A stretch of 64,000 bases of DNA from CAYZXL01 sp964482435 (GTDB lineage: Bacteria > Auribacterota > JABMQX01). The position numbers were made by a program, and so were the translations under genes. Numbering within the stretch: position 1 is the first letter of the stretch; the number at the start of each line of letters is the position of its first letter. Under the pieces are notes generated by a model. That model was given only the letters and a program-made list of their open reading frames with translations, ran no database searches and was not told where the DNA came from. Below, in pieces: positions 28,267-37,200 of this stretch. The stretch covers positions 33,777 through 97,776 of the forward strand of contig CAYZXL010000015.1 in NCBI GenBank assembly GCA_964482435.1, read 5' to 3'.

Positions 28267-30462
28267 TTATTTTTGGCCGAGGGCCTCTCTGATAGCCGAG
28301 GAGAGTTCCTGCAAATTGTACGGCTTGTGGATGAAGCCGCGTGCGCCTTCCTGGAGGACCTTCGAGGCGCTGCCGTCGAATGGATACGCGCTGGATAGAA
28401 GCGCTTTGACCGTGGGATTTATCGCCTTGAGGCGCCGAAACGTCTCTTGCCCTCCTATGTCGCTCAACACCATGTCAACGATGACGAGGTCAATTTCCCC
28501 TCGCCTCTGATTGTAAACGTCTATTCCTGTCTGGCCGCTCTCCGCAAGGATGGGCTTGTAGCCGAGTCTGCCCAGCATGTCAGACAGCACGTCCCGAATC
28601 ATTTCATCGTCGTCAATCACCAGAACGGTTTCGGAACCCGTCAGGAGTTCCGGGCCGGCGATTGGCGGCGGTACTTCCTTTTCGGAGAGAGGAAGGTACA
28701 TCCGCACGGTCGTGCCACGGCCGAGCCGTGTCTCTATGTCCACGCATCCTTCGTGGTTTTTAATGATGTTGTAGGTGATGGCAAGGCCCAACCCCGTCCT
28801 CCTGCGGTCTGTTTTCGTCGTGAAGAATGGCTCGAAGACTCTCTTCCTTGTTTCCTCGTCCATGCCGGGGCCGTCGTCCTTGATGCTGATAACAGCATGA
28901 CCGCCAGGGCGGCATTCCGGATGAAGTTTGCAGAAGTCGGCGTTGAGTTGCTCCACGGCAGTGGTTATCTCGATATTGCCTGCCGCTCCGACGGCGTCGC
29001 GTGCGTTCATCAGGACGTTCAGGACTGCCTGGTGGATTTGTGTTGGGTCGGCTGACACAACGATTTGCTGAGGGTGGTAGGTCGCGCGGACGTTCCCGTT
29101 CTTCGGAGAGGGGGCTTGAAAGAGAGACACCGCCTCTTTTACCAGGTTGTTCAAGTCGGTAGGAAACGGATTGCCTTTTCCTTTTCGGGCGAAGGAAAGG
29201 AGGGTGCTCGTAAGCTCGGACGCCCTCGAGGCAGCTTTTTCTATGAAGGAAGCATAACGGCGCTCCGGGCTGCCGTCGCGGGTGGAGAATTTGAGCATGG
29301 AAGCATATCCGACAATTCCGCCAAGAAAGTTGTTGAAATCGTGGGCGATTCCTCCGGCAAGAATTCCAAGAGTCTCCATCTTCTGGGCCTGCTGGAGGCG
29401 CTCCTCGGCATTAAGCTTCTCCGTGATGTCTCTGCCAACCCACACGGTCGCAAACGGCCGCCCCTCGCTATCTCTGATAGGGGCAAGGCTGTACTGACAC
29501 GGGAAGATGCTTCCGTCTTTTCGCTTCATCCTTCCCGTGCTGGCAAAGTGCTTCCCCTCGCGGACGTGCCGGACGACTTCTCCGACTTTCTCGTTCTGCG
29601 TTGCCGAGAGGATGCGTCCGTCCCTTCCGACGAGCTCGTAAAGGCTGTAACCCAATGCACCTGCCTCGGCCGGATTCATGTAGAGGATTCTCCCGTCAAG
29701 GTCGGCGATGGTGATAAAGTCCGTGGACGATTCAACGGCGCTCTGGAGCAATTGGAGGTGCTTTTCGAGCTTCTTGACCTCTGTCACTTCCAAGCCCGCT
29801 ATCAGCACGCCCTGGACTCCCCCGCCCGGCGCTAAGATGGGCGAGCCATTGCCCAGGAAGTTGAGCCACCGACCGCACTTGTGCGAGCAGCGAAGCTCGA
29901 TACCTCCCACCCGTTCCCCCGCGAGAACCCGCCGGCAAGCCTCCTCACCTATCCTTCGGTCGTCGGGGTGAACCATGTCGTTAAGAGCCATCCCTATCAC
30001 TTCTTCTGGATTGTACCCCTGGAGCTCTTTGATTCCCCTGCTGACGAAGGTAATTTTCCCGCTGGCATCGGCGGCGATGATTATCCCGTGGCAGTTGTCC
30101 ACCAGGTCCTTGTATTTCTGCTCGGACTGGCGCGATTTCTCGATGAGTTGCCACAGACTCGCCGCAAGGAGGTCCATCCCATCCCTCGGCTTTCCGGGCA
30201 TGACGGCTGGGGTTCTCCCCTCGGACAACGCCCGGATCAGGTCGCGAAGCCTCCTCTTTATTCTTCTGAAGAAAATTATGATTGCCGAACCACTCAGGGC
30301 GAGAAGCGCCGCCGTCAAGACGATATGGTGGGCCGGGGAGGGGTGGGCTTGTCCGCGCTCGGGAGAGAGCAGGTCGAAGGCGTGGATGAGCGTGAAAAGC
30401 ACAAAGATACTGACGAGGATGACAAGCAGTCTCGTTTCCAGGCCGCGAAGATTAAAGCGCAT
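28267..30462 (-). CDS. Membrane PAS-PAS hybrid sensor histidine kinase with C-terminal receiver
   Basis: A 731-residue protein. Two membrane helices near the N-terminus (about 10-31 and 44-66) flank a short loop. A PAS domain (LVDNCHGIIIAADASGKITFVS) is followed by a second PAS (ESSTDFITIADLDGRILYMNPA). The HisKA helix holds the phosphoacceptor in GGIAHDFNNFLGG. The ATPase domain has VLMNARDAVG, DDGPGMDEETR and TGLGLAITYNII, and a receiver ends the protein (VIVDMVLSD). An intramolecular or phosphorelay transfer is expected. The gene is convergent with the esterase gene, and no response regulator partner lies beside it. Function as a kinase is firm; the signal is unknown. Confidence 0.9.
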   Translation of the reverse strand: MRFNLRGLETRLLVILVSIFVLFTLIHAFDLLSPERGQAHPSPAHHIVLTAALLALSGSAIIIFFRRIKRRLRDLIRALSEGRTPAVMPGKPRDGMDLLAASLWQLIEKSRQSEQKYKDLVDNCHGIIIAADASGKITFVSRGIKELQGYNPEEVIGMALNDMVHPDDRRIGEEACRRVLAGERVGGIELRCSHKCGRWLNFLGNGSPILAPGGGVQGVLIAGLEVTEVKKLEKHLQLLQSAVESSTDFITIADLDGRILYMNPAEAGALGYSLYELVGRDGRILSATQNEKVGEVVRHVREGKHFASTGRMKRKDGSIFPCQYSLAPIRDSEGRPFATVWVGRDITEKLNAEERLQQAQKMETLGILAGGIAHDFNNFLGGIVGYASMLKFSTRDGSPERRYASFIEKAASRASELTSTLLSFARKGKGNPFPTDLNNLVKEAVSLFQAPSPKNGNVRATYHPQQIVVSADPTQIHQAVLNVLMNARDAVGAAGNIEITTAVEQLNADFCKLHPECRPGGHAVISIKDDGPGMDEETRKRVFEPFFTTKTDRRRTGLGLAITYNIIKNHEGCVDIETRLGRGTTVRMYLPLSEKEVPPPIAGPELLTGSETVLVIDDDEMIRDVLSDMLGRLGYKPILAESGQTGIDVYNQRRGEIDLVIVDMVLSDIGGQETFRRLKAINPTVKALLSSAYPFDGSASKVLQEGARGFIHKPYNLQELSSAIREALGQK

Positions 30463-30582
30463 GGCTCCCGCACCCCTGAGAAGAAAGACTCCTTCACCCC
30501 GCCAGCGCGGCTGTGTACCTCAACCGCGCCACCGCCTTTGAAGAACCCGCTGCGGACAAGGCCGACGAAAAGACGCACTTCG

Positions 30583-31425
30583 TCAAGGCGCTGTGATTTT
30601 CTTCAGGAACTTCAAACCTTTTTTAGCGAAAGCCTCCGGGTCCGGGACGAGGTCGCGCCAGATGCAGCACGCCGCGGCAAGCTCCTTGAAGCTCGAGCCG
30701 AAGGACTCCATCACAACCCAGTCGTCGTAGCCAATTTCTTTCAAGACCTTGAAAATCTTCCGGTAGGGGATGTGGCCGGAGCCAATCATGCCGCGGTCGT
30801 TTTCGGAGGCGTGGAAATGCTTGAGGAATTTGCCGGTCTTCCTCACGGCTTCGGGCACATCCTTCTCCTCGATGTTCGCATGAAAGGTGTCAAAGTGAAC
30901 TCCCATGCACCGCTCGCCGACGTCCTTGCACATCTGCACGGCGTCCGCAGAGGTGTTGATGAAAAACGTCTCGAAGCGGTTGAGAAATTCCATGGCCATG
31001 GTAATGCCGTACTGCCTGGCTTTCTTTGCGGCTGCCTTGAACACGTCGCGGCACCACCCCCACTCGTCTTCACTGCGGCGCCTGCCGACAAGGTAACCAA
31101 CCGGGGCATAGAGCGGGCCGGTGAGAAGTCTCGATCCGAGAGCGTCTGCCATCTCGAGACAGCGCTCGAGACGCTTCACGGCGGCTTTCCGGACTTTGGC
31201 GTTGGGACCGATGGGGTTGGCGTCCGGGGTCATGACGGCGCAGGCGATGCATTCAAGTTTGCGCGCTTTCAACGCTTGAGCGGTCTTTTTGACATCAATC
31301 GGGTCGAGGTTGATAAACGTGATCTCGGCGCCGTCGAAGCCCGCGTCGGCGACCTTATCTATGAGGTCGAGCGTTTCGTTCGAGAACGCTCCTGTCCAGA
31401 GAAGGAGGTTCAACCCAAACTTCAT
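30583..31425 (-). CDS. TIM-barrel sugar isomerase/epimerase (AP endonuclease 2 family)
   Basis: Start at the ATG at 31425 with AGGAGA eight bases before it. The 280-residue protein has the fold of xylose isomerase-like/D-tagatose 3-epimerase proteins: MKFGLNLLLWTG, GFDGAEITF, CIACAVMTPDANP, MEFLNRFETFFINT, VHFDTFHANIEE, FHASENDRGMIGSGHIP, and VVMESFG. The Glu, Asp, His and Glu residues in these strands form the usual metal site. It resembles D-psicose/D-tagatose 3-epimerases more than xylose isomerase. Last gene of a three-gene operon with a zinc dehydrogenase and another isomerase. Confidence 0.82.
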   Translation of the reverse strand: MKFGLNLLLWTGAFSNETLDLIDKVADAGFDGAEITFINLDPIDVKKTAQALKARKLECIACAVMTPDANPIGPNAKVRKAAVKRLERCLEMADALGSRLLTGPLYAPVGYLVGRRRSEDEWGWCRDVFKAAAKKARQYGITMAMEFLNRFETFFINTSADAVQMCKDVGERCMGVHFDTFHANIEEKDVPEAVRKTGKFLKHFHASENDRGMIGSGHIPYRKIFKVLKEIGYDDWVVMESFGSSFKELAAACCIWRDLVPDPEAFAKKGLKFLKKITAP

Positions 31426-31444
31426 CGTACCATTCTCCTGTTCG

Positions 31445-32521
31445 CTAAACGGTGACAACTGCCTTGATGACGTTTCCCTTTCTTTCCTTGACCTCGCCGA
31501 GAGCTTTCACGAGGTCTTTGAGCGGGTATTTGTGCGTGACGAGCTTGTCCACCTTGACGAGGCCGGCGGCGAGAGCCTGGAGGGCGGTCGGCCAGGTGAA
31601 CGGCGCCAACCACGAGAACCGAATTTCCTTATCCCAGAAGATGGATTGAAGCGCCGGCACTTTTATCATGTCGGTCGCCCCGGGCAAACCGAAATAGACG
31701 ATGACCGAGCGGCGGCCACTGATAGCGAGAGCCTGTTCCATGGCGGCTACGGAACCCGTCGGGGTGATGACGCGGTCGGCGAACTTGCCGCCGCTGAGCT
31801 CGCCGATCCTCTTGCGCAAATCCTTGACGAAGTAAGGAGACTTGCTGTCGCCGGTGTTGATGACCTCGTCGGCGCCGAGTTCCTTGCCCGGCTCCAGGCG
31901 ATAATCCACGACGTCCACGAGGACGGCCTTTCCTGCGCCCGAGGACTTGACAAGCTGGAGCATCATCAGCCCTATGGCGCCGGCGCCAATCACCACGCAG
32001 AAATCCCCCGGCTTGACCTTCATATTCTGGACGCCGTAGGTGGCGCAGGCAAGCGGCTCGGTGAGTGCCGCGTGCTCGAAAGAAACGCCCTCGGGGATGC
32101 GGTGGACGCCCGTGTAGTGCGACTTGGTGAAATTCGCGAATGCGCCGTCGGCGGACACCCCAAGCACCGCCTTGTTCTCACAGAGGTTCACGTACCCCCG
32201 CTTGCAGATTTCACACGCGTTGCAGTACTGAACCGGGTCAATGACCACTCGCTCACCCTCGGAAAACAACTTCGCGTCGGCGACCATCTGTCCGACTTCG
32301 GCGACGACTCCGCAGAACTCGTGCCCTAAGACGAGAGGCCCTTTACCCGTCGGCGTCTCGAGAGGGCTTGCGCCGAAATAGTACGCCACATCCGAGCCGC
32401 AGATGCCGACCGCTTTCACCTCGACGAGGATTTCGTGGGGTGCGACCTTCGGCTTGACTCGCTCCCTCAACTTCATTTTGAGGGGTTCGTAGAAGACCTG
32501 AGCTTTCATTTTCTCAGCCAT
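31445..32521 (-). CDS. Zinc-dependent medium-chain dehydrogenase (sugar-alcohol type)
   Basis: A 358-residue MDR alcohol dehydrogenase. Catalytic zinc ligands are in GICGSDVAYYFG (Cys), LGHEFCGVVAEVG (His-Glu) and EPLACATYG. The structural-zinc lobe is present (CNACEICKRGYVNLC). The Rossmann motif is VIGAGAIGLMMLQL followed by VDVVDYRLE, whose acidic residue suggests NAD preference. The overall pattern is closest to sorbitol/xylitol dehydrogenases. Between two TIM-barrel isomerases, it probably oxidises a polyol or sugar hydroxyl to a ketose that its neighbours isomerise. The precise substrate cannot be read. Confidence 0.85.
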   Translation of the reverse strand: MAEKMKAQVFYEPLKMKLRERVKPKVAPHEILVEVKAVGICGSDVAYYFGASPLETPTGKGPLVLGHEFCGVVAEVGQMVADAKLFSEGERVVIDPVQYCNACEICKRGYVNLCENKAVLGVSADGAFANFTKSHYTGVHRIPEGVSFEHAALTEPLACATYGVQNMKVKPGDFCVVIGAGAIGLMMLQLVKSSGAGKAVLVDVVDYRLEPGKELGADEVINTGDSKSPYFVKDLRKRIGELSGGKFADRVITPTGSVAAMEQALAISGRRSVIVYFGLPGATDMIKVPALQSIFWDKEIRFSWLAPFTWPTALQALAAGLVKVDKLVTHKYPLKDLVKALGEVKERKGNVIKAVVTV

Positions 32522-32702
32522 GGGAAAAACCCTCCTTCCTGTTCTGTCTCAACAGCAGAAATATATGGCACTATCTCGTTAGCTTTGCGAAACGTGACCG
32601 CGCAGGCAACTGAACTCTCGCCTTTCTGTGTTCCCGGCGCCCCGGCGAAAAGCGAGCACGAGGCGATGACACGAGAGGAGCCTGTTCGCTTTGCCCGAAA
32701 TA

Positions 32703-33608
32703 TCACTTACCGTACTTCGCCGCGAGGCGGCGGACGAACTTCAAGCCATCCTCCGTGACCTCCCACGCTTCCGGCCAGAAGCAGAGGTCCACGCTCCACC
32801 ACTCGGATTCGTAGCCCGCTGCGAGAATCGCCGGCATTATCTTGTTGAAGTCGAGAACGCCCTTCCCGAACGGGGCATGGGTGCTGGTCATGTTGCCGTG
32901 GAGCGTGTTGTCGGAGTCAATGAGATGGATGTGCCCGATTTTGCCCTTGAGCATGCCAATCAGTTCCAGCTCACCTCCCTTGAGGGTCTCCTTGGGCGGG
33001 GGCTGCTTGGCGCCCTGGTTGGCTACCATGTGGGCGTGGCATGTGTCAAGCAGAACCGTGAAATTGGGGTGCCCGACCTCGTTGACCATCGCCACGATCT
33101 CGCTCGGCTTATTGAAAATGAACCCCGGCTCAAACTCCCAGATGACTCCGATGCCGGCGTCGTCGGCTATGTCCGAAGCCTTCTGCCACGCCTCCACAAG
33201 GCGCCCGAACTTCCTCGCGTATGCGATGGTGATGGCTTGCGGCGGCTCCTCGCAGGTGTCAACGCGAATCTTGGGAATTCCCACGTCAACACAAAGCTCG
33301 ACGTTCCTCTTGAAATTATCGAGGTACGCTTTCTGGGCCTTTTTTCCGACCGCGGCTGGTGGAGTGGCAGTGAAATCGGCGGCGATGCCCACGGGCGTGA
33401 GCTTGTTGTCCTTGAGCATCCTGGCCGCCTTTTTCCGCTTCTCCTTGGTGCGGTAGTCATCCGGATGGAGGTGCGGTTTGAACCCGCACAGCTCGATGCC
33501 GTCAAATCCCAGCTCGTTGAGCCGCTGGACGACTTTGTCGAGCGGTATGGGGTTGCTTGAGTAGGGCCCGAAAACATAAGCCCAGCTACCGATGGCAATC
33601 TTGGTCAT
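32703..33608 (-). CDS. TIM-barrel sugar isomerase/epimerase (second)
   Basis: Start chosen at the ATG at 33608, preceded by AGGAGGAAGGAAA; upstream frame is noncoding. The 301-residue protein has the xylose isomerase-like fold: IAIGSWAYVFGPY, GFDGIELCGFKPHLHPDD, IRVDTCEEPP, VIWEFEPGFIFNKPSE, LLDTCHAHMVAN, HIHLIDSDNTLHG, and SVDLCFWPEA. The Glu-Asp-His-Glu/Asp metal ligands are recognisable. The Cys-Phe-x-Pro-His-Leu-His-Pro motif is family-specific. It is the first gene of the operon with the dehydrogenase (181-base gap) and the other isomerase. Two different isomerases flanking a dehydrogenase suggest a multi-step sugar catabolic route. Confidence 0.82.
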   Translation of the reverse strand: MTKIAIGSWAYVFGPYSSNPIPLDKVVQRLNELGFDGIELCGFKPHLHPDDYRTKEKRKKAARMLKDNKLTPVGIAADFTATPPAAVGKKAQKAYLDNFKRNVELCVDVGIPKIRVDTCEEPPQAITIAYARKFGRLVEAWQKASDIADDAGIGVIWEFEPGFIFNKPSEIVAMVNEVGHPNFTVLLDTCHAHMVANQGAKQPPPKETLKGGELELIGMLKGKIGHIHLIDSDNTLHGNMTSTHAPFGKGVLDFNKIMPAILAAGYESEWWSVDLCFWPEAWEVTEDGLKFVRRLAAKYGK

Positions 33609-34206
33609 TTTCCTTCCTCCTGAAGATGTTGGTTGCACCGGCCTGACTGAATTGACAAACGAGAACACAGGCTGCCTACCGGTTCCGTCGGGTTTCACAG
33701 CCCCCCGAAGAGGAAAGGGGCCCCCCACAGCGACGGGAACGATTCCCGGCCGCGGAGCCGGCCGGATTGACGGCAAGGGCAGACCCGCCCGATATTCCCA
33801 AAGCCGACGGGCAAAGTCAAGACCCTTGTGCAGCGGGGTCTGGCTGTATCTCAGTGGGTCAGGTCAGTGCAGACTCTTCGTACCGCCGGCATCTTGCCGG
33901 CTGGCCCGGGGGCATCCTGCCCCCGATTCTGAGGGCGAGACGCCCTCAGGACAGTGGCGCCCACGGCGCCACGGCGTTACCAGCCGCAGACAACCCCTAA
34001 ACTACAGCCGCACCCGTGCAGCGGGGCACTGAATTGCGGCATTGTTCCTACCGCCATGTTCTTGCTTGTGGTAACTTATCAGCAAAACGCCGGGAGTTGG
34101 AGAGAGGGCACTTTTTTCTTCGTGGAATAATTCGCGAGCCGAGGGACGAGTTTTTCGGCCTGCGATGACAAGTCAAACAAAAGTGTGAAAGGAGAGGAGC
34201 GGCGAG
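33609..34206. other. Divergent intergenic region with hairpin repeat
   Basis: About 598 bases between the isomerase operon (minus) and the large beta-helix gene (plus). It contains repeat copy B (33880-33984) and, nearer the plus-strand gene, an AT-rich stretch and GAAAGGAGAGGAGCGGCGAG as its ribosome binding region. No gene was seen. Confidence 0.6.
33880..33984 (+). repeat. Multi-hairpin intergenic repeat (copy B)
   Basis: Four hairpins in a row: GCCGGC with loop ATCTT (33885-33901), CGGGGGC/GCCCCCG with loop ATCCT (33907-33925), CTGAGGGCG/CGCCCTCAG with loop AGA (33929-33949), and GTGGCGCC/GGCGCCAC with loop CAC (33954-33972). The reverse complement of copy C aligns across most of its length. 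Confidence 0.8.
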
Positions 34207-37200
34207 ATGAACAGAATTCTGCATCTGGCGGGCGTTGTGCTGATTCTGGGTCTTTTGAGGGGAGCAAGCTGTGAAACGTGGTACGTGGACAGTTCCGTGA
34301 GCGTCTCCGGCGACGGAGGCAGTTGGGAGACGGCGTTCAAGACTATTCAGGAAGGGATAGACGCCTCTCAGGACTGGGATGCGGTCATTGTTCGCTATGG
34401 GACCTATGCCGAGAACATCCGGTTCAATGGGAAGAATATCTTTCTCGAGAGCACCGACCCGGAGGACCCGAACGTGGTGGCGCAGACGATTATTGACGGG
34501 AACCGGGCTGGGTCCGTGGTGACCTTTTCCGGCTCGGAAACCGGGGCGTGCGTTCTTTCGGGCTTTACTATCCGCAACGGGCAGGCTGAGTTCGGCGGCG
34601 GGGTTTACAGCGAGACCATCGAGAGTGAGTACACTCAAGCCACAATTCGGAACAACGTTATCAGCGGAAACTCGGCAAAGTCAGGGGGCGGGTTGGCTCA
34701 TTGTGACGGGACCATCGAGAACAACACTATCATCGGCAACTCTGCAACATGGGGAGACGGTGGGGGGTTGCTTTACTGCGGGGGGACGATCAAAGCGAAC
34801 ATTATCTGCGATAACTACACACGGATGCAGGGTGGCGGATTGGCCAACTGCGATGGCAGAATCGAGAGCAATCGAATTGTCAGGAACATCTCTGAATGGC
34901 AAGGCGGCGGCCTGGCTTTCTGCGGCGGCGCCATCTGGAACAATGTGGTTGCTGGCAATTCTGCGGTCTGGGCTGGGGGTGGCTTCTGCGGGTGCCATGG
35001 CGCGATAGTGAACAACACAATCACGGCAAACTCCGCGGAATACGGCGGAGGCCTGTACAATTGCGGCGCAACGATCAGGAACTGCATCATCTGGGGAAAC
35101 CTTGCTCCGGAAGGGCCGGAACTGCTGAGCTCTTTCACGCCTGATTACTCCTGCATCCGAAACTGGACCGGCGCGGGCGCCGGGAACATTTCGGCCTGCC
35201 CATATTTTGTTGACGCTTCCCGGGAAGACTACCACCTGAGAGGCTTGTCGCCGTGCATTGACGTGGGCGACCCAATTTCCGATTTCGCCAACGAGCCACA
35301 GCCAAATGGCGGAAGGATTAACATGGGGGCCTACGGGAACACGGCGGAGGCGGCATCCGCGTCTGGCGATGCCGACGGCGACCTGCTTCCGGACGAGTGG
35401 GAGACCCTGTTTTTCGCAAACCTGAATCAGAAGGGTTTCCACGATCCGGATGGTGACGGGCGGTCAAACCTTCAGGAATACGGCGATGCGACGAACCCCA
35501 CGTGGTCCGGGACCTGGCACGTGGACGGGACGATTGCGGTTCCCGGGGACGGCAGTTCCTGGGGGAAAGCATTCAGAACCATCCAGGAAGGCATAGACGC
35601 GGCATGGGAAGGCGAGGCTGTTCTCGTCGCGCCGGCGGTCTATATCGAGAATATTCACGTCAAGGGAAAGAACATCGTTTTGCGGGGCACCGATCCTCTC
35701 GACCCCGCTATTGTGGCCGCAACGGTCATTGACGGAGGCGGAAAAACCTCCGTCGTTACGCTTGTCGGAAGCGAGACAGAGAGATGCGTCCTGTCGGGTT
35801 TTACCATCCGCAACGGAGCGGCTCTGTCAGTACAACCACGCGGCAGGGGCGGCGGCATTCAAGGCGGTTATGAGGGGCATCGCACCCACGCGATAATCGA
35901 GAATAACGTCATAACGAACAACGTCGCATGGGATGGTGGCGGAATCGTCTATTGTGGGGGCATTATCCGAAGCAACCTCCTCACGAGCAATTCTGCGAAG
36001 GATGACGGCGGTGGAATCCACAGGTGCAGCGGTGTCATCGTCGGCAACCGGATCATCGGCAACCAGGCGGGAGACCACGGCGGCGGGATAGCAAAATCAG
36101 ATGCGGCCATCCGGAACAACGTCATTTGCAGGAATTCGGCCGGAGACCAGGGCGGCGGATTGAGAGGATGCGAGGGAGTCATTGAGAACAATACCATCGC
36201 CGGCAATATAGCCCTATACGGCGATCAACTTGCCCGGTGCAATGGCTCGATCCGCAACTGCATCTTCTGGGGTGCCAGCCGGCACGGCGTTCAGCTCTGG
36301 GAGTGCAGCATGCCAATCTATTCCTGCATTGACCGCTGGAAACGGGGCGGACCCGGGAATATCTCGTCCTGCCCCTATTTTGTGGACGAAGCCAAAGGAG
36401 ATTATCACCTTCAGAGCTGGTCTCCATGCATAGACGCCGGCGACCCGATCTGCGTCTTCTCCCATGAGCCGGAGCCCAACGGCGGACGAGTCAACATGGG
36501 CGCCTACGGCAATACCCCGGAGGCGGAATCGAAATGTGCGGATGCCGACAGCGACGGTTTGCCGGATTACTGGGAGGTGACGGTCTTCGGGAATCTGGAC
36601 GAGTCCGGGACCGGAGATGCAGACGGCGATCGCATGTCGAACGAGGAGGAATACAAAAAAGGGCTTAATCCGCTTGTCCCGACCACGGATTGGTACGTGC
36701 GAGCGTCAATACGAACGTCGGGTGACGGAAAACTGGAGGGAACGCCATTCAAGACAATCCAGGAGGCGATTGACGCTTCATCGGACGGCGACACGATAAT
36801 TGTGTCACCGGGCATCTATCCGGAGAACGTGAAGTTCAACGGCAAGAACGTCATTCTGAGGAGCATTGACCCGGAGAACCCTGCGATTGTCGCCAGCACG
36901 ATTATTGACGGAGGGCAACTCGGGTCGGTGGTCGCGTTTCTCGGGTCGGAGGATGAGACGTGCCTGCTGGCGGGCTTCACGATTCGAAACGGGAAAGCCT
37001 ACTACGGCGGCGGGATTTGCGGTGGGACGGAGGATGGGGGGACGCGCGCAACCATCAAGAACAATGTGATTGTGGGGAATTCGGCTATCCGATACTGGGA
37101 CACCCAACGCCAGAATTGGGTCGGCGGGTTCGGCGGCGGACTGGCCTTCTGCCACGGACTCGTGGCGGACAACACGGTTAGCCTCAACTCCGCGAAACTC

